In this document: piece by piece, positions 18,653-26,930 of the stretch
How positions within the stretch are numbered: the stretch's first letter is position 1
Layout: every line of letters begins with the position of its first letter
Source: Ponticoccus alexandrii
Lineage (GTDB): Bacteria > Pseudomonadota > Alphaproteobacteria > Rhodobacterales > Rhodobacteraceae
DNA: 64,000 nucleotides
Assembly: GCF_016806125.1 (NCBI RefSeq)
Contig: NZ_CP047166.1
Span: 3,658,001-3,722,000 of the forward strand
Direction: 5' to 3'
Made by a program: the position numbers and the translations under genes
The notes under the pieces: model-generated
Database searches by the model: none
What the model was told of the DNA's origin: nothing
The model's input: only the letters and a program-made list of their open reading frames with translations

Positions 18653-19030
18653 TTAGTCCTGTTCCATCTCGGCGTAGGTCTGTTTCGCCAGCTTCAGCGC
18701 GTGGTTGGCGCGCGGCACACCGGCGTAGATCGCGACGTGCTGGAAAGCCTCGGCCACATCGGCCTTCGTCGCCCCGGTGCGGGCGGTGGCGCGGATGTGC
18801 ATCGGGATCTCTTCGAAGTTGCCGGTCGCCGCCAGCAGCGCCAGCGTCAGCATGGACCTTTCGCGGTCACTGATGCCGTCAGAGGCCCAGACCGTGCCCC
18901 AGGCGCTTTCGGTGATCATGGTCTGAAACGGCGCGTCGAAGTCGGTCTTCGCCGCCTCGGCGCGGTCGACATGCGCCTCGCCGAGGATGCGGCGGCGCAC
19001 CGACATGCCGGTGTCGAAACGGTTGGTCAT
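18653..19030 (-). CDS. pcaC: 4-carboxymuconolactone decarboxylase
   Basis: A 125-residue all-helical protein of the AhpD/CMD fold. It decarboxylates gamma-carboxymuconolactone to beta-ketoadipate enol-lactone. The family stretches [21 protein letters not shown] (shown here as [10 protein letters not shown] then [11 protein letters not shown]) and [21 protein letters not shown] are clear. It is the stand-alone form, not fused to the enol-lactone hydrolase PcaD. It sits 15 bp from pobA and 40 bp from pcaH in the same operon. Neither pcaB nor pcaD is in the window, so these steps must be encoded elsewhere. Confidence 0.94.
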   Translation of the reverse strand: MTNRFDTGMSVRRRILGEAHVDRAEAAKTDFDAPFQTMITESAWGTVWASDGISDRERSMLTLALLAATGNFEEIPMHIRATARTGATKADVAEAFQHVAIYAGVPRANHALKLAKQTYAEMEQD

Positions 19031-19045
19031 GGGGTCCTCCGGGGA

Positions 19046-20212
19046 TCAGTATGGCAGGCCGATGTAGTTCTGTGCCAGAACCGATTGCGCCTGCGTGTTG
19101 GACTTCAGAAAGGCGACGTCGGCCTGCTGCATCTTGATGTCGAACTCGGACATATGGGGGTAGCGGTGCAGCAGGTTGGTCATCCACCAGCTGAAGCGCT
19201 CTGCCTTCCAGACCCGGGACAGCGCACGTTCCGAGTAGCGGTCGAGGCCCTCGTCGTCGCCTTGGTAGTGCTGCGTCAGACCGGTGTAGAGGTAGTGCAC
19301 GTCGCTGGCCGCCGTGTTCAGCCCCTTGGCGCCGGTGGGTGGCACGATATGGGCGGCGTCGCCGCAAAGGAACAGCCGCCCCCAGCGCATCGGCTCTGTC
19401 ACGAAAGAACGCAGGGGGGCGATGCTTTTCTCGATGGTGGGGCCGGTGATCAGCGCCTCGGCGTGTTCCTCGGGAATGCGGCGGCGCAGTTCCTGCCAGA
19501 AGGCGGCGTCGGTCCAGTCGGCGGGGCTGTCGGACAGCGCGCACTGGATGTAGTAGCGGCTGAGGTTGGCATTGCGCATGGAACACAGCGCAAAGCCCCG
19601 CTCTGACCCGGCGTAGATCAGTTCCTCGTGCACGGGGGGCGTTTCCGACAGCACGCCCAGCCAGCCGAAAGGGTAGATCTTTTCGTATTCCTTGCGGGTG
19701 CTCAGCGGGATCGCCTGACGGCTGACGCCGTGAAAGCCGTCGCACCCTGCAATGAAATCGCAGTCGATGCGGTGTTCGGTCCCGTTCTTCACGTAGGTCA
19801 CATGCGCCGCATCGGTGTCGGCGCCGTGGATCGTGACGCCCTCGGCCTCGTAGACAATCGGCGCTCCGACCGCTTCGCGCGCCTCGTAGAGGTCGCGGGT
19901 CATCTCTGTCTGGCCGTAGACCACCACATGGCTGCCGGTGTGCTCGGTAAAGTCGATGCGGAACTCTTCGTCGCCGTAGGAGATCACCGTGCCGTCATGG
20001 ACAAAGCACTCGCGGTCCATGCGCGCGCCAACGCCCGCCTCGCGCATCAGCCTGACGGTGCCGCGTTCCAGGATGCCCGCGCGGATGCGGCCCAGAACAT
20101 AGTCCTTGGTCTTGCGTTCAAGGATGACCGTCTCGATGCCCTGACGGTGCAGAAGCTGGCCCAGAAGCAGCCCGGACGGCCCTCCGCCGATGATACAGAT
20201 CTGCGTGCGCAT
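19046..20212 (-). CDS. pobA: 4-hydroxybenzoate 3-monooxygenase
   Basis: A 388-residue FAD/NAD(P)H aromatic hydroxylase that turns 4-hydroxybenzoate into protocatechuate, the substrate of PcaHG. It has the Rossmann start CIIGGGPSGLLLGQLL, the RIRAGILERGTV segment typical of PobA, and the second FAD motif LFLCGDAAHIVPPTGAKGLN. Length matches the family. The ATG at 20212 follows GGGAAGGAGATCTTC. It is the first gene of the operon and diverges from pcaQ, which probably activates it. Confidence 0.96.
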   Translation of the reverse strand: MRTQICIIGGGPSGLLLGQLLHRQGIETVILERKTKDYVLGRIRAGILERGTVRLMREAGVGARMDRECFVHDGTVISYGDEEFRIDFTEHTGSHVVVYGQTEMTRDLYEAREAVGAPIVYEAEGVTIHGADTDAAHVTYVKNGTEHRIDCDFIAGCDGFHGVSRQAIPLSTRKEYEKIYPFGWLGVLSETPPVHEELIYAGSERGFALCSMRNANLSRYYIQCALSDSPADWTDAAFWQELRRRIPEEHAEALITGPTIEKSIAPLRSFVTEPMRWGRLFLCGDAAHIVPPTGAKGLNTAASDVHYLYTGLTQHYQGDDEGLDRYSERALSRVWKAERFSWWMTNLLHRYPHMSEFDIKMQQADVAFLKSNTQAQSVLAQNYIGLPY

Positions 20213-20313
20213 GAAGATCTCCTTCCCTTTGCGCCAGTAGACACTGTCTGGAATGCAGATGTAAAATGAGATATCAGGTCACTTACTTAGTCAAAATGGA
20301 AAGTCACTTGATA
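20213..20313. promoter_or_regulatory. Divergent pobA/pcaQ control region with 13-bp imperfect inverted repeat
   Basis: TATCAGGTCACTT at 20272-20284 is matched at 11 of 13 positions by the reverse complement of AAGTCACTTGATA at 20301-20313. The region is AT-rich compared with its surroundings and lies between a catabolic operon and its LysR regulator, so it is a good candidate for PcaQ binding. The right arm overlaps the N-terminal codons of pcaQ if translation begins at 20296, and lies across the alternative TTG start at 20308. Confidence 0.45.
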
Positions 20314-21228
20314 GACCGGCGGATCAAGTTGCGGCATGTGGAGTGCTATCTGGCCATCGCGCGACTGGGCAGCCTGAAGGCCGCCTGCGCCGAGCTGAAC
20401 CTGACGCAGCCCGCTGTTTCGAAGACGCTGAAGGAACTGGAGGACCTGCTGGGCGCAGCGCTGATGACCCGCGATCGGGGCGGCGTGCGGCTGACGGCTG
20501 AAGGCCGCGTCTTCCTTGAATTCGCCGGGCAGAGCCTTGCCGCCCTGCGGCGCGGGCTGGACGGGGTGGCGGAACTGCGTCAGGGCGGCGGAGAGGCCCT
20601 GCGCGTGGGCGCCCTGCCCTCGGTCGCGGCGCGGCTGATGCCCGAGGCGGTGCTGCGGTTCCGCGCCCTGTCGCCCGACACCCGGCTACACCTCCGCGAC
20701 GGCGCGCATGGGGCCCTGACCGCGGATCTGCGGGAGGGGCGGCTGGACATGGTGATCGGGCGCATGGGCGCCGCCGAGACGATGCAGGGCCTTTCCTTCA
20801 TGCAGCTTTATCAGGAGCGGGTCGTGCTGGCGGCGCGCACCGGCCACCCGCTTGCAGACACCACCCCGCCCGCAGAGGCGCTGGCCCGCTGGCCCGTGCT
20901 CTACCCGCCCGAGGGCGCGGCGATCCGCCCTCTCGTGGACCGCTGGTGCATGGCGCAGGGGCTGACCAGCTTCGCCGACCGGATCGACTGCGTGTCCGGC
21001 GCCTTCGGGCGCAGCTACCTGCGCATGACCGACGCGCTGTGGTTCATATCCGAGGGCGTGGTGGCGCAGGACCGCGCCGACGGGCGGCTGGTGGCGCTGC
21101 CGCTGGACCTTGGCCTGACCGCCGGTCCCGTGGGTCTGATGACCCGGCCCGAGGCCGCCGCCAGCCGGTCTCAGCAGCTGTTCGTGAGGGCGCTCAGGGA
21201 CGCAGCCGAGGCTTTACCCATATCTTGA
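20296..21228 (+). CDS. pcaQ: LysR-type regulator of protocatechuate catabolism (PcaQ-like)
   Basis: A 310-residue LysR activator with an N-terminal winged helix-turn-helix (LKAACAELNLTQPAVSKTLKEL, about residues 23-44, shown here only to name the region) and a C-terminal co-inducer domain. The IDRRIKLRH start and divergent placement next to pobA point to PcaQ, which responds to beta-ketoadipate-pathway intermediates. Three starts are possible: ATG 20266, ATG 20296 and TTG 20308. The last has the best ribosome site (GGAAAG four bases upstream) and gives the family-like MIDRRIK, so the true protein may be four residues shorter. Confidence 0.84.
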   Translation: MESHLIDRRIKLRHVECYLAIARLGSLKAACAELNLTQPAVSKTLKELEDLLGAALMTRDRGGVRLTAEGRVFLEFAGQSLAALRRGLDGVAELRQGGGEALRVGALPSVAARLMPEAVLRFRALSPDTRLHLRDGAHGALTADLREGRLDMVIGRMGAAETMQGLSFMQLYQERVVLAARTGHPLADTTPPAEALARWPVLYPPEGAAIRPLVDRWCMAQGLTSFADRIDCVSGAFGRSYLRMTDALWFISEGVVAQDRADGRLVALPLDLGLTAGPVGLMTRPEAAASRSQQLFVRALRDAAEALPIS

Positions 21229-21411
21229 ACACGAATCGGATTGGTCCACAGATTATTGGAGTTATCAACAAAATTTCGCTTTACAGGGCACCTGCGGCAC
21301 AGGCACCATATCTTGTAAGGGCGCGGGGGAAACTCCGCAGGCCCTAGAGCAGGCGGCAAGCGCTTGGGGGGCTTGAGCAGCCCTTGCGCTACGAACCAAA
21401 GAGGTGAAGGC

Positions 21412-21912
21412 ATGGCCCTGTCCGAGCAGTATCTGACCGAAGACGTGCATCCCATCGACATCGTCGAGCACATCGCCGAGTTCAACGACTGGGAATTCGA
21501 CCGCATCGCGGACGACCAGATCGCCATGGCGGTCGAGGGGCAGTGGCGCACCTACTCGATCACGCTGGCCTGGTCCGGCGGCGACGAAACCCTGCGCATG
21601 ATCTGCACCTTCGAGATGGAACCCCCGGTCGAGCGGCTTCCGGCGCTCTACGAGGGGCTGAACGCGGTCAACGACCAGTGCTGGGCCGGCGCCTTCAGCT
21701 ACTGGGCGGAACCCAAGCTGATGGTCTACAAATACGGGCTGGTGCTGGCGGGCGGCAACATCGCCTCGCCCGAACAGATCGACACGATGATCAGCGCCGC
21801 CGTGATGTCGGCGGAACGCTACTACCCGGCATTTCAGCTGATGGTCTACACCGACAAGTCGGTGAAGGACGCCCTTCAGATCGCGATTGCCGAGGCTTAC
21901 GGGCGCGCCTGA
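21412..21912 (+). CDS. YbjN domain-containing protein
   Basis: A 166-residue acidic cytosolic protein of the YbjN family, which resembles type III secretion chaperones in fold and has been tied to stress tolerance and motility in enterobacteria, with no defined biochemical role. The core WRTYSITLAWSGGDETLRM and the ALNAVNDQCWAGAFSYW-like segment are recognisable. The ATG at 21412 follows the strong site GAGGTGAAGG. It stands alone; the 183-bp gap before it is AT-rich around 21230-21300 and probably holds its promoter. Confidence 0.85.
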   Translation: MALSEQYLTEDVHPIDIVEHIAEFNDWEFDRIADDQIAMAVEGQWRTYSITLAWSGGDETLRMICTFEMEPPVERLPALYEGLNAVNDQCWAGAFSYWAEPKLMVYKYGLVLAGGNIASPEQIDTMISAAVMSAERYYPAFQLMVYTDKSVKDALQIAIAEAYGRA

Positions 21913-22156
21913 CGCGGCTTCAGACGGCAGGACGGGGCGCGGCCTGCGTCCCGCCAATCCCGCGCGCAGGCGGTCCGATCCTAAGAATGCGACCCCCGAG
22001 AGGGGCATCTGCGCCCCGCGCCCGGGCTGCCATGGCCACCGGCCCTGGCTGAACGCGGCGGCCCGCCGGTCATACCGGCGCACCATCCCTGTTACGCTGA
22101 CCTGACGCCCGTCGCGGGATGACACCCGCAGAGCTGCCCCGCCATTGCGCCGTGGT

Positions 22157-23653
22157 TCAGCTCGGCCCGATCATGAAGCAGGTGACCTGGCGCGCCTGAA
22201 GCCGTCTGCAGGCCAGTTCTGCCGTCTCCCGCGTCAGCCCCATGAAGTTCGCGTCGAAGCCACGGTTGCTGTGCACCACCTTGCGCAGCGACCCGTCCAG
22301 CGTGGCGGTCTCTGCCAGCGCGGTCTTCAGCAGCACTTTCTCTGCGTGGTAGCGGCTGGGGTAGCGGCCAAGGTTGATACCCCAGTGCCGCCCGCCCGAG
22401 GTCGAGACGCGGGTCACCACCTCGGCGGCGCGCGCCGGGGTCGGTGTATCCCGCAGCACGGGCGTTGCGGCGGCGACCACCGTTTCGGGGCGGCGCACGG
22501 GCTTGACCACGCCTATGGGCGCGGCAACGGCGGCCGGAGCCGGGGCCGACGCTTCCTGCGCCACGACAGCGGCGGTCATGGCGACCTCTTTCAGAACCAT
22601 GTCGATGTCATCCCGCACCTCTGCCACCAGAGGCGCCACATCGGCGGCACCGGACCCGGGGCGCTGTTTCGGGCGCAGGCTGCGCGTCACCGCCGCAGAG
22701 GCCACGCGCACCGATTTCGCCCGGGTGCCCGGCGCCGGATCAGAGTTGTTTGCGACCGCGATGCCACCGGCCCCGGCGCCCCGGCCAAGGTAAGGCGGCT
22801 TGCCCGGGGCGCGCAGGGCGACCCGGCTGGGCGCCTCGCGGAACCCCAGATCCAGCAGTTCCGCCACCTTGGCATTGCGCGTCGCTGTCGAGCGCCCGCC
22901 AAAGACCGTGGCGATGATCCGCTGGCTGCCCCGCTCGGCAGAGGCGGTCAGGTTGAAGCCCGCCGCGCTGGTGTAGCCGGTCTTGATGCCGTCGGCGCCC
23001 CTGTAGTCCTGCAGCAATCGGCGGTTGGTGTGCGACACGGTCCGCACCCCCGCATCAGCGGTCTGGCGAGCGAAGAGGTTGTAATACATCGGGTAGTCGT
23101 AAATCACATGCCGCCCGAGGATCGACATGTCGCGCGCCGTGGACAGGTGCCCCTCTTCGGTCAGCCCGTGGGCATTGCGGAAGGTCGTGCGGGTCATCCC
23201 CATGGCCTTGGCCGTGCGGTTCATACGGCGGGCGAAGGCCGCTTCAGAGCCCTCGATGGCCTCGCCGATGGCGGTGGCGGCATCGTTTGCCGACTTCACC
23301 GCCGCCGCCCGCACGAGGTAGCGCAGCTGGATCTTCTGCCCCTGCTTCAGGCCCAGCTTCGACGGCGGTTCTGCCGCGGCGTTCTTCGAGATGGTCACAT
23401 AGGTGTCCATCGACAACTCGCCGTTCTGCACCGCCTCGAAGGCGATATACAGCGTCATCATCTTGGTCAGCGAGGCCGGGTGCAGGCGCGTGTCCGCATT
23501 CTGCGCATGCAGGACCTTTCCGGATCGCGCATCCATCACCATGGCCGCATAGGGCGCCGCGAAGGCGCTGAGCGGCAACATGACCGCAAACCACATGACC
23601 GTGAATAGATAGAGCGCATAGCGCCCATGCGACTGCCTGCGACGTCCCGTCAC
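22157..23653 (-). CDS. D-alanyl-D-alanine carboxypeptidase with C-terminal SPOR domain
   Basis: A 498-residue periplasmic penicillin-binding protein (S11 family), which trims the pentapeptide side chain of peptidoglycan. A signal peptide (about 1-32) leads into the catalytic domain, with SLTK at 61-64, SAN at 121-123 and KTG at 224-226. A low-complexity Ala/Val/Pro linker of about 130 residues follows. The end (about residues 415-496) is a SPOR domain, including WGINLGRYPSRYHAEKVLLK, which binds denuded glycan strands at the division site. The start is a GTG at 23653. The fusion of S11 and SPOR is common in Rhodobacterales and suggests a septal role. Confidence 0.93.
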   Translation of the reverse strand: MTGRRRQSHGRYALYLFTVMWFAVMLPLSAFAAPYAAMVMDARSGKVLHAQNADTRLHPASLTKMMTLYIAFEAVQNGELSMDTYVTISKNAAAEPPSKLGLKQGQKIQLRYLVRAAAVKSANDAATAIGEAIEGSEAAFARRMNRTAKAMGMTRTTFRNAHGLTEEGHLSTARDMSILGRHVIYDYPMYYNLFARQTADAGVRTVSHTNRRLLQDYRGADGIKTGYTSAAGFNLTASAERGSQRIIATVFGGRSTATRNAKVAELLDLGFREAPSRVALRAPGKPPYLGRGAGAGGIAVANNSDPAPGTRAKSVRVASAAVTRSLRPKQRPGSGAADVAPLVAEVRDDIDMVLKEVAMTAAVVAQEASAPAPAAVAAPIGVVKPVRRPETVVAAATPVLRDTPTPARAAEVVTRVSTSGGRHWGINLGRYPSRYHAEKVLLKTALAETATLDGSLRKVVHSNRGFDANFMGLTRETAELACRRLQARQVTCFMIGPS

Positions 23654-23915
23654 GATGTCCCGCCTTTCTGCCTCTAGCCCCCGGTTTTCCGGGTGGCCTC
23701 TTTTTCTCTGCCCAGCCAGATCTTGTGCCCAGCTTGGTTATGAGAATGTTAGCACGACAACGACTTCAAGAGAAGACTGCAATCAGCTGACGAAAAAGGG
23801 TTTTCGCGTAAACTTGCCGTCCAGATATTGGGCACCGGCATCCCTTGGATACCATGGAGGCCAATGTGTCCCGACTGTGGCGAAATGTGGCAAAAATACG
23901 GCCAGGGCCTGCGAC

Positions 23916-24614
23916 TCAGGACAGCGCCCGGACCAGATCCGGCAAGGCGCCCAGATCGGCAATCTCGCGATAGCGCGGCGCGTCCGGCGCCTCGGCCTCT
24001 TCCAGCGCCCAGACCAGCGAAAAAGGCACATGCACGCCCCATGCGCCGGCTTCGATCGCGGGCACCACATCCGATTTCATCGAATTGCCAACCATCATCG
24101 CCCCCGCCACCCCGCCGGGCGTGCCGCCGAAGATGCGGGCGTAGGTATCGGGCCGCTTGTCGGACACGATCTCGACCCCGTCGAACCGCTCTCCCAGACC
24201 AGAGGCGGCCAGCTTGCGCTCTTGGTGCAGCAGGTCGCCCTTGGTGATCAGCACAAGGTGATGGGTCGCGGCCAGCGCCTCGACCGCCTCGGCGGCATGC
24301 GGCAAAAGCTCGACCGGATGGTCCAGCATCTCGCGCCCGGCGGCGAGGATTTCCGAGATCACAGAGGCGGGCACACGGCCCCCGGTCACCTCTATTGCGG
24401 TCTCGATCATAGACAGGGTGAACCCCTTCACGCCGAATCCGTAGCTGCCGATATTGCGCCGCTCTGCCGCGATCAGGCGTTCTTGCAGGTGGTCGCCGTC
24501 GGCATGCTCGCGCAGCAGCGATGTGAACAGGGCCTGCGTCATCTCGAAAAACCGCTCGTTGTGCCAAAGCGTATCGTCCGCGTCGAAACCGATTGTCAGG
24601 AGTTTGCCCGTCAT
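23916..24614 (-). CDS. HAD-superfamily hydrolase
   Basis: A 232-residue haloacid-dehalogenase-type phosphatase. Motif I is FDADDTLW with nucleophile Asp11 and Asp13, motif II is the threonine in LITKGD, motif III the lysine in SDKRPDTY, and motif IV the acidic pair in MVGNSMKSDV. A helical cap domain lies between motifs I and II. Members include YjjG-like nucleotidases and phosphoglycolate phosphatases; the substrate is not evident here. It diverges from clpS with a gap of 92 bp. The 262-bp gap beyond its stop, up to the carboxypeptidase start, shows no gene. Confidence 0.87.
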   Translation of the reverse strand: MTGKLLTIGFDADDTLWHNERFFEMTQALFTSLLREHADGDHLQERLIAAERRNIGSYGFGVKGFTLSMIETAIEVTGGRVPASVISEILAAGREMLDHPVELLPHAAEAVEALAATHHLVLITKGDLLHQERKLAASGLGERFDGVEIVSDKRPDTYARIFGGTPGGVAGAMMVGNSMKSDVVPAIEAGAWGVHVPFSLVWALEEAEAPDAPRYREIADLGALPDLVRALS

Positions 24615-24706
24615 AATGCCCCCAAAGCCCTTGCCCCCCTTTTCGCCCGGGGCGCATAGGCTATATACTGAGGCCAATTCCGGAAACGCAAAGTGCCAAT
24701 ATCCCC

Positions 24707-25075
24707 ATGACCGATCCACAGACGCCCCGGACCCTATCGTTGACCGTCAACGCAATGCCGCCCCGCGGCAGCGATGACGACGGGGACGCCTCGATTGCCG
24801 TCAAGACCCGCACAAGGACCCAGCGCCCGCCGCTTTACAAGGTGCTGCTGCTGAACGACGACTATACGCCGATGGAATTCGTGGTCCACGTACTGGAGCG
24901 TTTCTTCGGCATGACCCATGCGCAGGCCTTCGAGATCATGCTGACCGTCCACAAGAAGGGCGTCGCGGTTGTCGGCGTCTTCAGCCACGAAATCGCGGAA
25001 ACCAAGGTGGGGCAGGTGATGGACTTCGCCCGCCGTCATCAGCACCCGCTGCAATGCACGATGGAAAAGGAATAG
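24707..25075 (+). CDS. clpS: ATP-dependent Clp protease adaptor ClpS
   Basis: A 122-residue N-recognin that delivers proteins with destabilising N-terminal residues to ClpAP. After a variable N-terminal tail (about 40 residues) comes the core [20 protein letters not shown], with the Asn-Asp pair and Met that bind the N-degron, then [19 protein letters not shown]. The ATG at 24707 is preferred. clpA is not in the window. It leads a string of four closely spaced plus-strand genes (gaps 14-28 bp) ending at hemF. Confidence 0.95.
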   Translation: MTDPQTPRTLSLTVNAMPPRGSDDDGDASIAVKTRTRTQRPPLYKVLLLNDDYTPMEFVVHVLERFFGMTHAQAFEIMLTVHKKGVAVVGVFSHEIAETKVGQVMDFARRHQHPLQCTMEKE

Positions 25076-25097
25076 GCCCCCGCGCCTGCCCTCGGCC

Positions 25098-26081
25098 ATG
25101 AGCAGTTCACGCCTCTCCCACGCCGTCACCTCCGGCGGACTTGTCCTGCCCGACAGCGGCCCGGTCGTATTGTATGGTGCACCCGGCGACGCCGCGCTGC
25201 CGGTCGCGGCAGAGCACGCCCGCGTGGTGCAGGGCTTCCGCCCCGACGTCGAGGCATGGGAGGCCCGGGGGCTGCCGGTCTCTCCTGCCCTGCCCGACAA
25301 GGCCGTCGCCGTCATCGTGACCCTGCCCCGCGCCCGCGATCTGGCAGAGGACCGCATCGCCCGCGCCGCCGCCCTTGCCACCGACCTCGTGGTGGTCGAC
25401 GGGGCCAAGACGGATGGCATCGAGGCTATCGCGAAGGCCCTGCGCAGCCGCGTCGAGGTGCTGGGGCAGGTGTCCAAGGCCCATGGCAAATGCCTGTGGT
25501 TCCGGTCCGAGGGCGCCGGGCAGGCGCTGTCCGGCTGGCGGCGCCCCGACAGGCTCGACACCCCGGACGGCATCACCGCGCCCGGCGTCTTTTCCGCCGA
25601 TGGGGCCGACCCGGCCTCTGTCGCCCTGGCCGCGGCCCTGCCTGCCACGCTGAAGGGACGCGTCGCGGATCTTGGCGCGGGCTGGGGCTGGCTCTCGGGC
25701 GAGATCCTGACCCGGTCCGGCATCACATCGCTGGACCTTGTCGAGGCCGACCACAGCGCCCTGACCTGCGCCCGGGCCAATGTCACCGATCCGCGCGCGG
25801 CCTTTCACTGGGCCGATGCCACCCGCTGGGCGCCCGCCGCGCCGCTGGATGCGGTGATCATGAACCCGCCTTTCCACAGCGGGCGCCGCGCCGACCCCGC
25901 CCTTGGCCGCGCCTTCATCGAGGTCGCCGCCCGCGTTCTTGCCCCGCATGGGCAGCTTTGGCTTGTAGCCAACCGCCACCTGCCCTACGAGACCGCGCTC
26001 GACACGCTGTTTCGTGATACGACCGAGATCGGCGGCGACTCCCGCTTCAAGATCCTGCAGGCCGCGCGCAAGCGGCGCTGA
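25098..26081 (+). CDS. RsmC/RlmG-like class I methyltransferase
   Basis: A 327-residue protein with the two-domain plan of the 16S rRNA guanine-N2 methyltransferase RsmC: a degenerate N-terminal methyltransferase fold and an active C-terminal one. The SAM site is VADLGAGWGWLSGE (about 189-202) and the catalytic NPPF is at 256-259, the signature for exocyclic amino-group methylation of guanine or adenine. It probably modifies 16S rRNA, but the precise base cannot be read from sequence. It starts 22 bp after clpS. Confidence 0.85.
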   Translation: MSSSRLSHAVTSGGLVLPDSGPVVLYGAPGDAALPVAAEHARVVQGFRPDVEAWEARGLPVSPALPDKAVAVIVTLPRARDLAEDRIARAAALATDLVVVDGAKTDGIEAIAKALRSRVEVLGQVSKAHGKCLWFRSEGAGQALSGWRRPDRLDTPDGITAPGVFSADGADPASVALAAALPATLKGRVADLGAGWGWLSGEILTRSGITSLDLVEADHSALTCARANVTDPRAAFHWADATRWAPAAPLDAVIMNPPFHSGRRADPALGRAFIEVAARVLAPHGQLWLVANRHLPYETALDTLFRDTTEIGGDSRFKILQAARKRR

Positions 26082-26109
26082 CCCACCCGACCGGCGAAAG
26101 GCCCCTCGC

Positions 26110-26916
26110 ATGAGCTTCTCCATCGCAGGCAAGACCGCCATCATCACCGGCGCGGCCAATGGCGTCGGCCTCGCCATCGCGCGGCACTTCGCGAACAAGG
26201 GCGCCAACGTCATGCTGGCGGACATCGACGAAGAGCGCCTGTCGCAGGAATGCGACAACGCGGACGAGGACAGCCAGATCCGTTACCACGCCGGCGACCT
26301 GCGCGAAAAGCTGACCATGGCGAACCTGCTGTCGGCAACGCTGGACGCGTTCGACCGGGTCGACATCCTGATCAACGGCTCGCGGCAGATGCTGCCTTCG
26401 GACCCGCTGGACTGTAGCGACGACACGGTGATGCAGCTGCTGGACCAGAACCTGATGACCGCCTACCGCATGTCGCAACTGGTGGCGCGGCGGATGATCA
26501 AGCAGGCAGAGAAGCAGGACGGCGACGACGGTCAGGTCGGCGCCATCGTCAACCTGTCCTCGATCGCCGCGCGGCGCACGCATCCCGACCTGCTGGGCTA
26601 CTCGGTCAGCTGCGCCGCGCTGGACCAGATGACGCGATCGATGGCCGTCGCGCTGGCGCCGGAACGCATCCGGGTGAACGCCGTGGCCTTCGGCTCGGTC
26701 ATGTCGGCCAGCCTCAAGGATTCGCTGAAGGCCCACAAGACCTACCGCTCGGACATCGAGGACCACACGCCGCTGGGCCGCATCGCCGCACCGCGAGAGC
26801 TGGCCGAGGCGGTGCAGTTCCTGTCCTGTGACGGGGCGGGCTTCGTCACCGGGCAGATCATCACGGTGGACGGCGGGCGCACCCTGCTCGACCCGGTCGC
26901 CGCCCCCGCGCATTGA
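26110..26916 (+). CDS. SDR-family oxidoreductase lacking the catalytic lysine
   Basis: A 268-residue classical short-chain dehydrogenase fold with the cofactor motif TGAANGVGLAIARH, an active-site serine in IVNLSSIAA, and a C-terminal GAGFVTGQIITVDGG. The usual Tyr-x-x-x-Lys reads Tyr164-Ser-Val-Ser-Cys168, because the lysine codon is TGC. The structural NNAG motif is also altered, to LINGSR. The protein may therefore be an inactive or altered dehydrogenase with a binding or regulatory role. It lies immediately before hemF and 28 bp after the methyltransferase gene. The fold is certain, activity is not. Confidence 0.85.
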   Translation: MSFSIAGKTAIITGAANGVGLAIARHFANKGANVMLADIDEERLSQECDNADEDSQIRYHAGDLREKLTMANLLSATLDAFDRVDILINGSRQMLPSDPLDCSDDTVMQLLDQNLMTAYRMSQLVARRMIKQAEKQDGDDGQVGAIVNLSSIAARRTHPDLLGYSVSCAALDQMTRSMAVALAPERIRVNAVAFGSVMSASLKDSLKAHKTYRSDIEDHTPLGRIAAPRELAEAVQFLSCDGAGFVTGQIITVDGGRTLLDPVAAPAH

Positions 26917-26930
26917 AGAAGGAGGCGCCC

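Noticed and set aside
26913-26930. TTG start for hemF
   Set aside because: The AAGGAGG ribosome site lies inside this interval and is well placed for the GTG at 26931.
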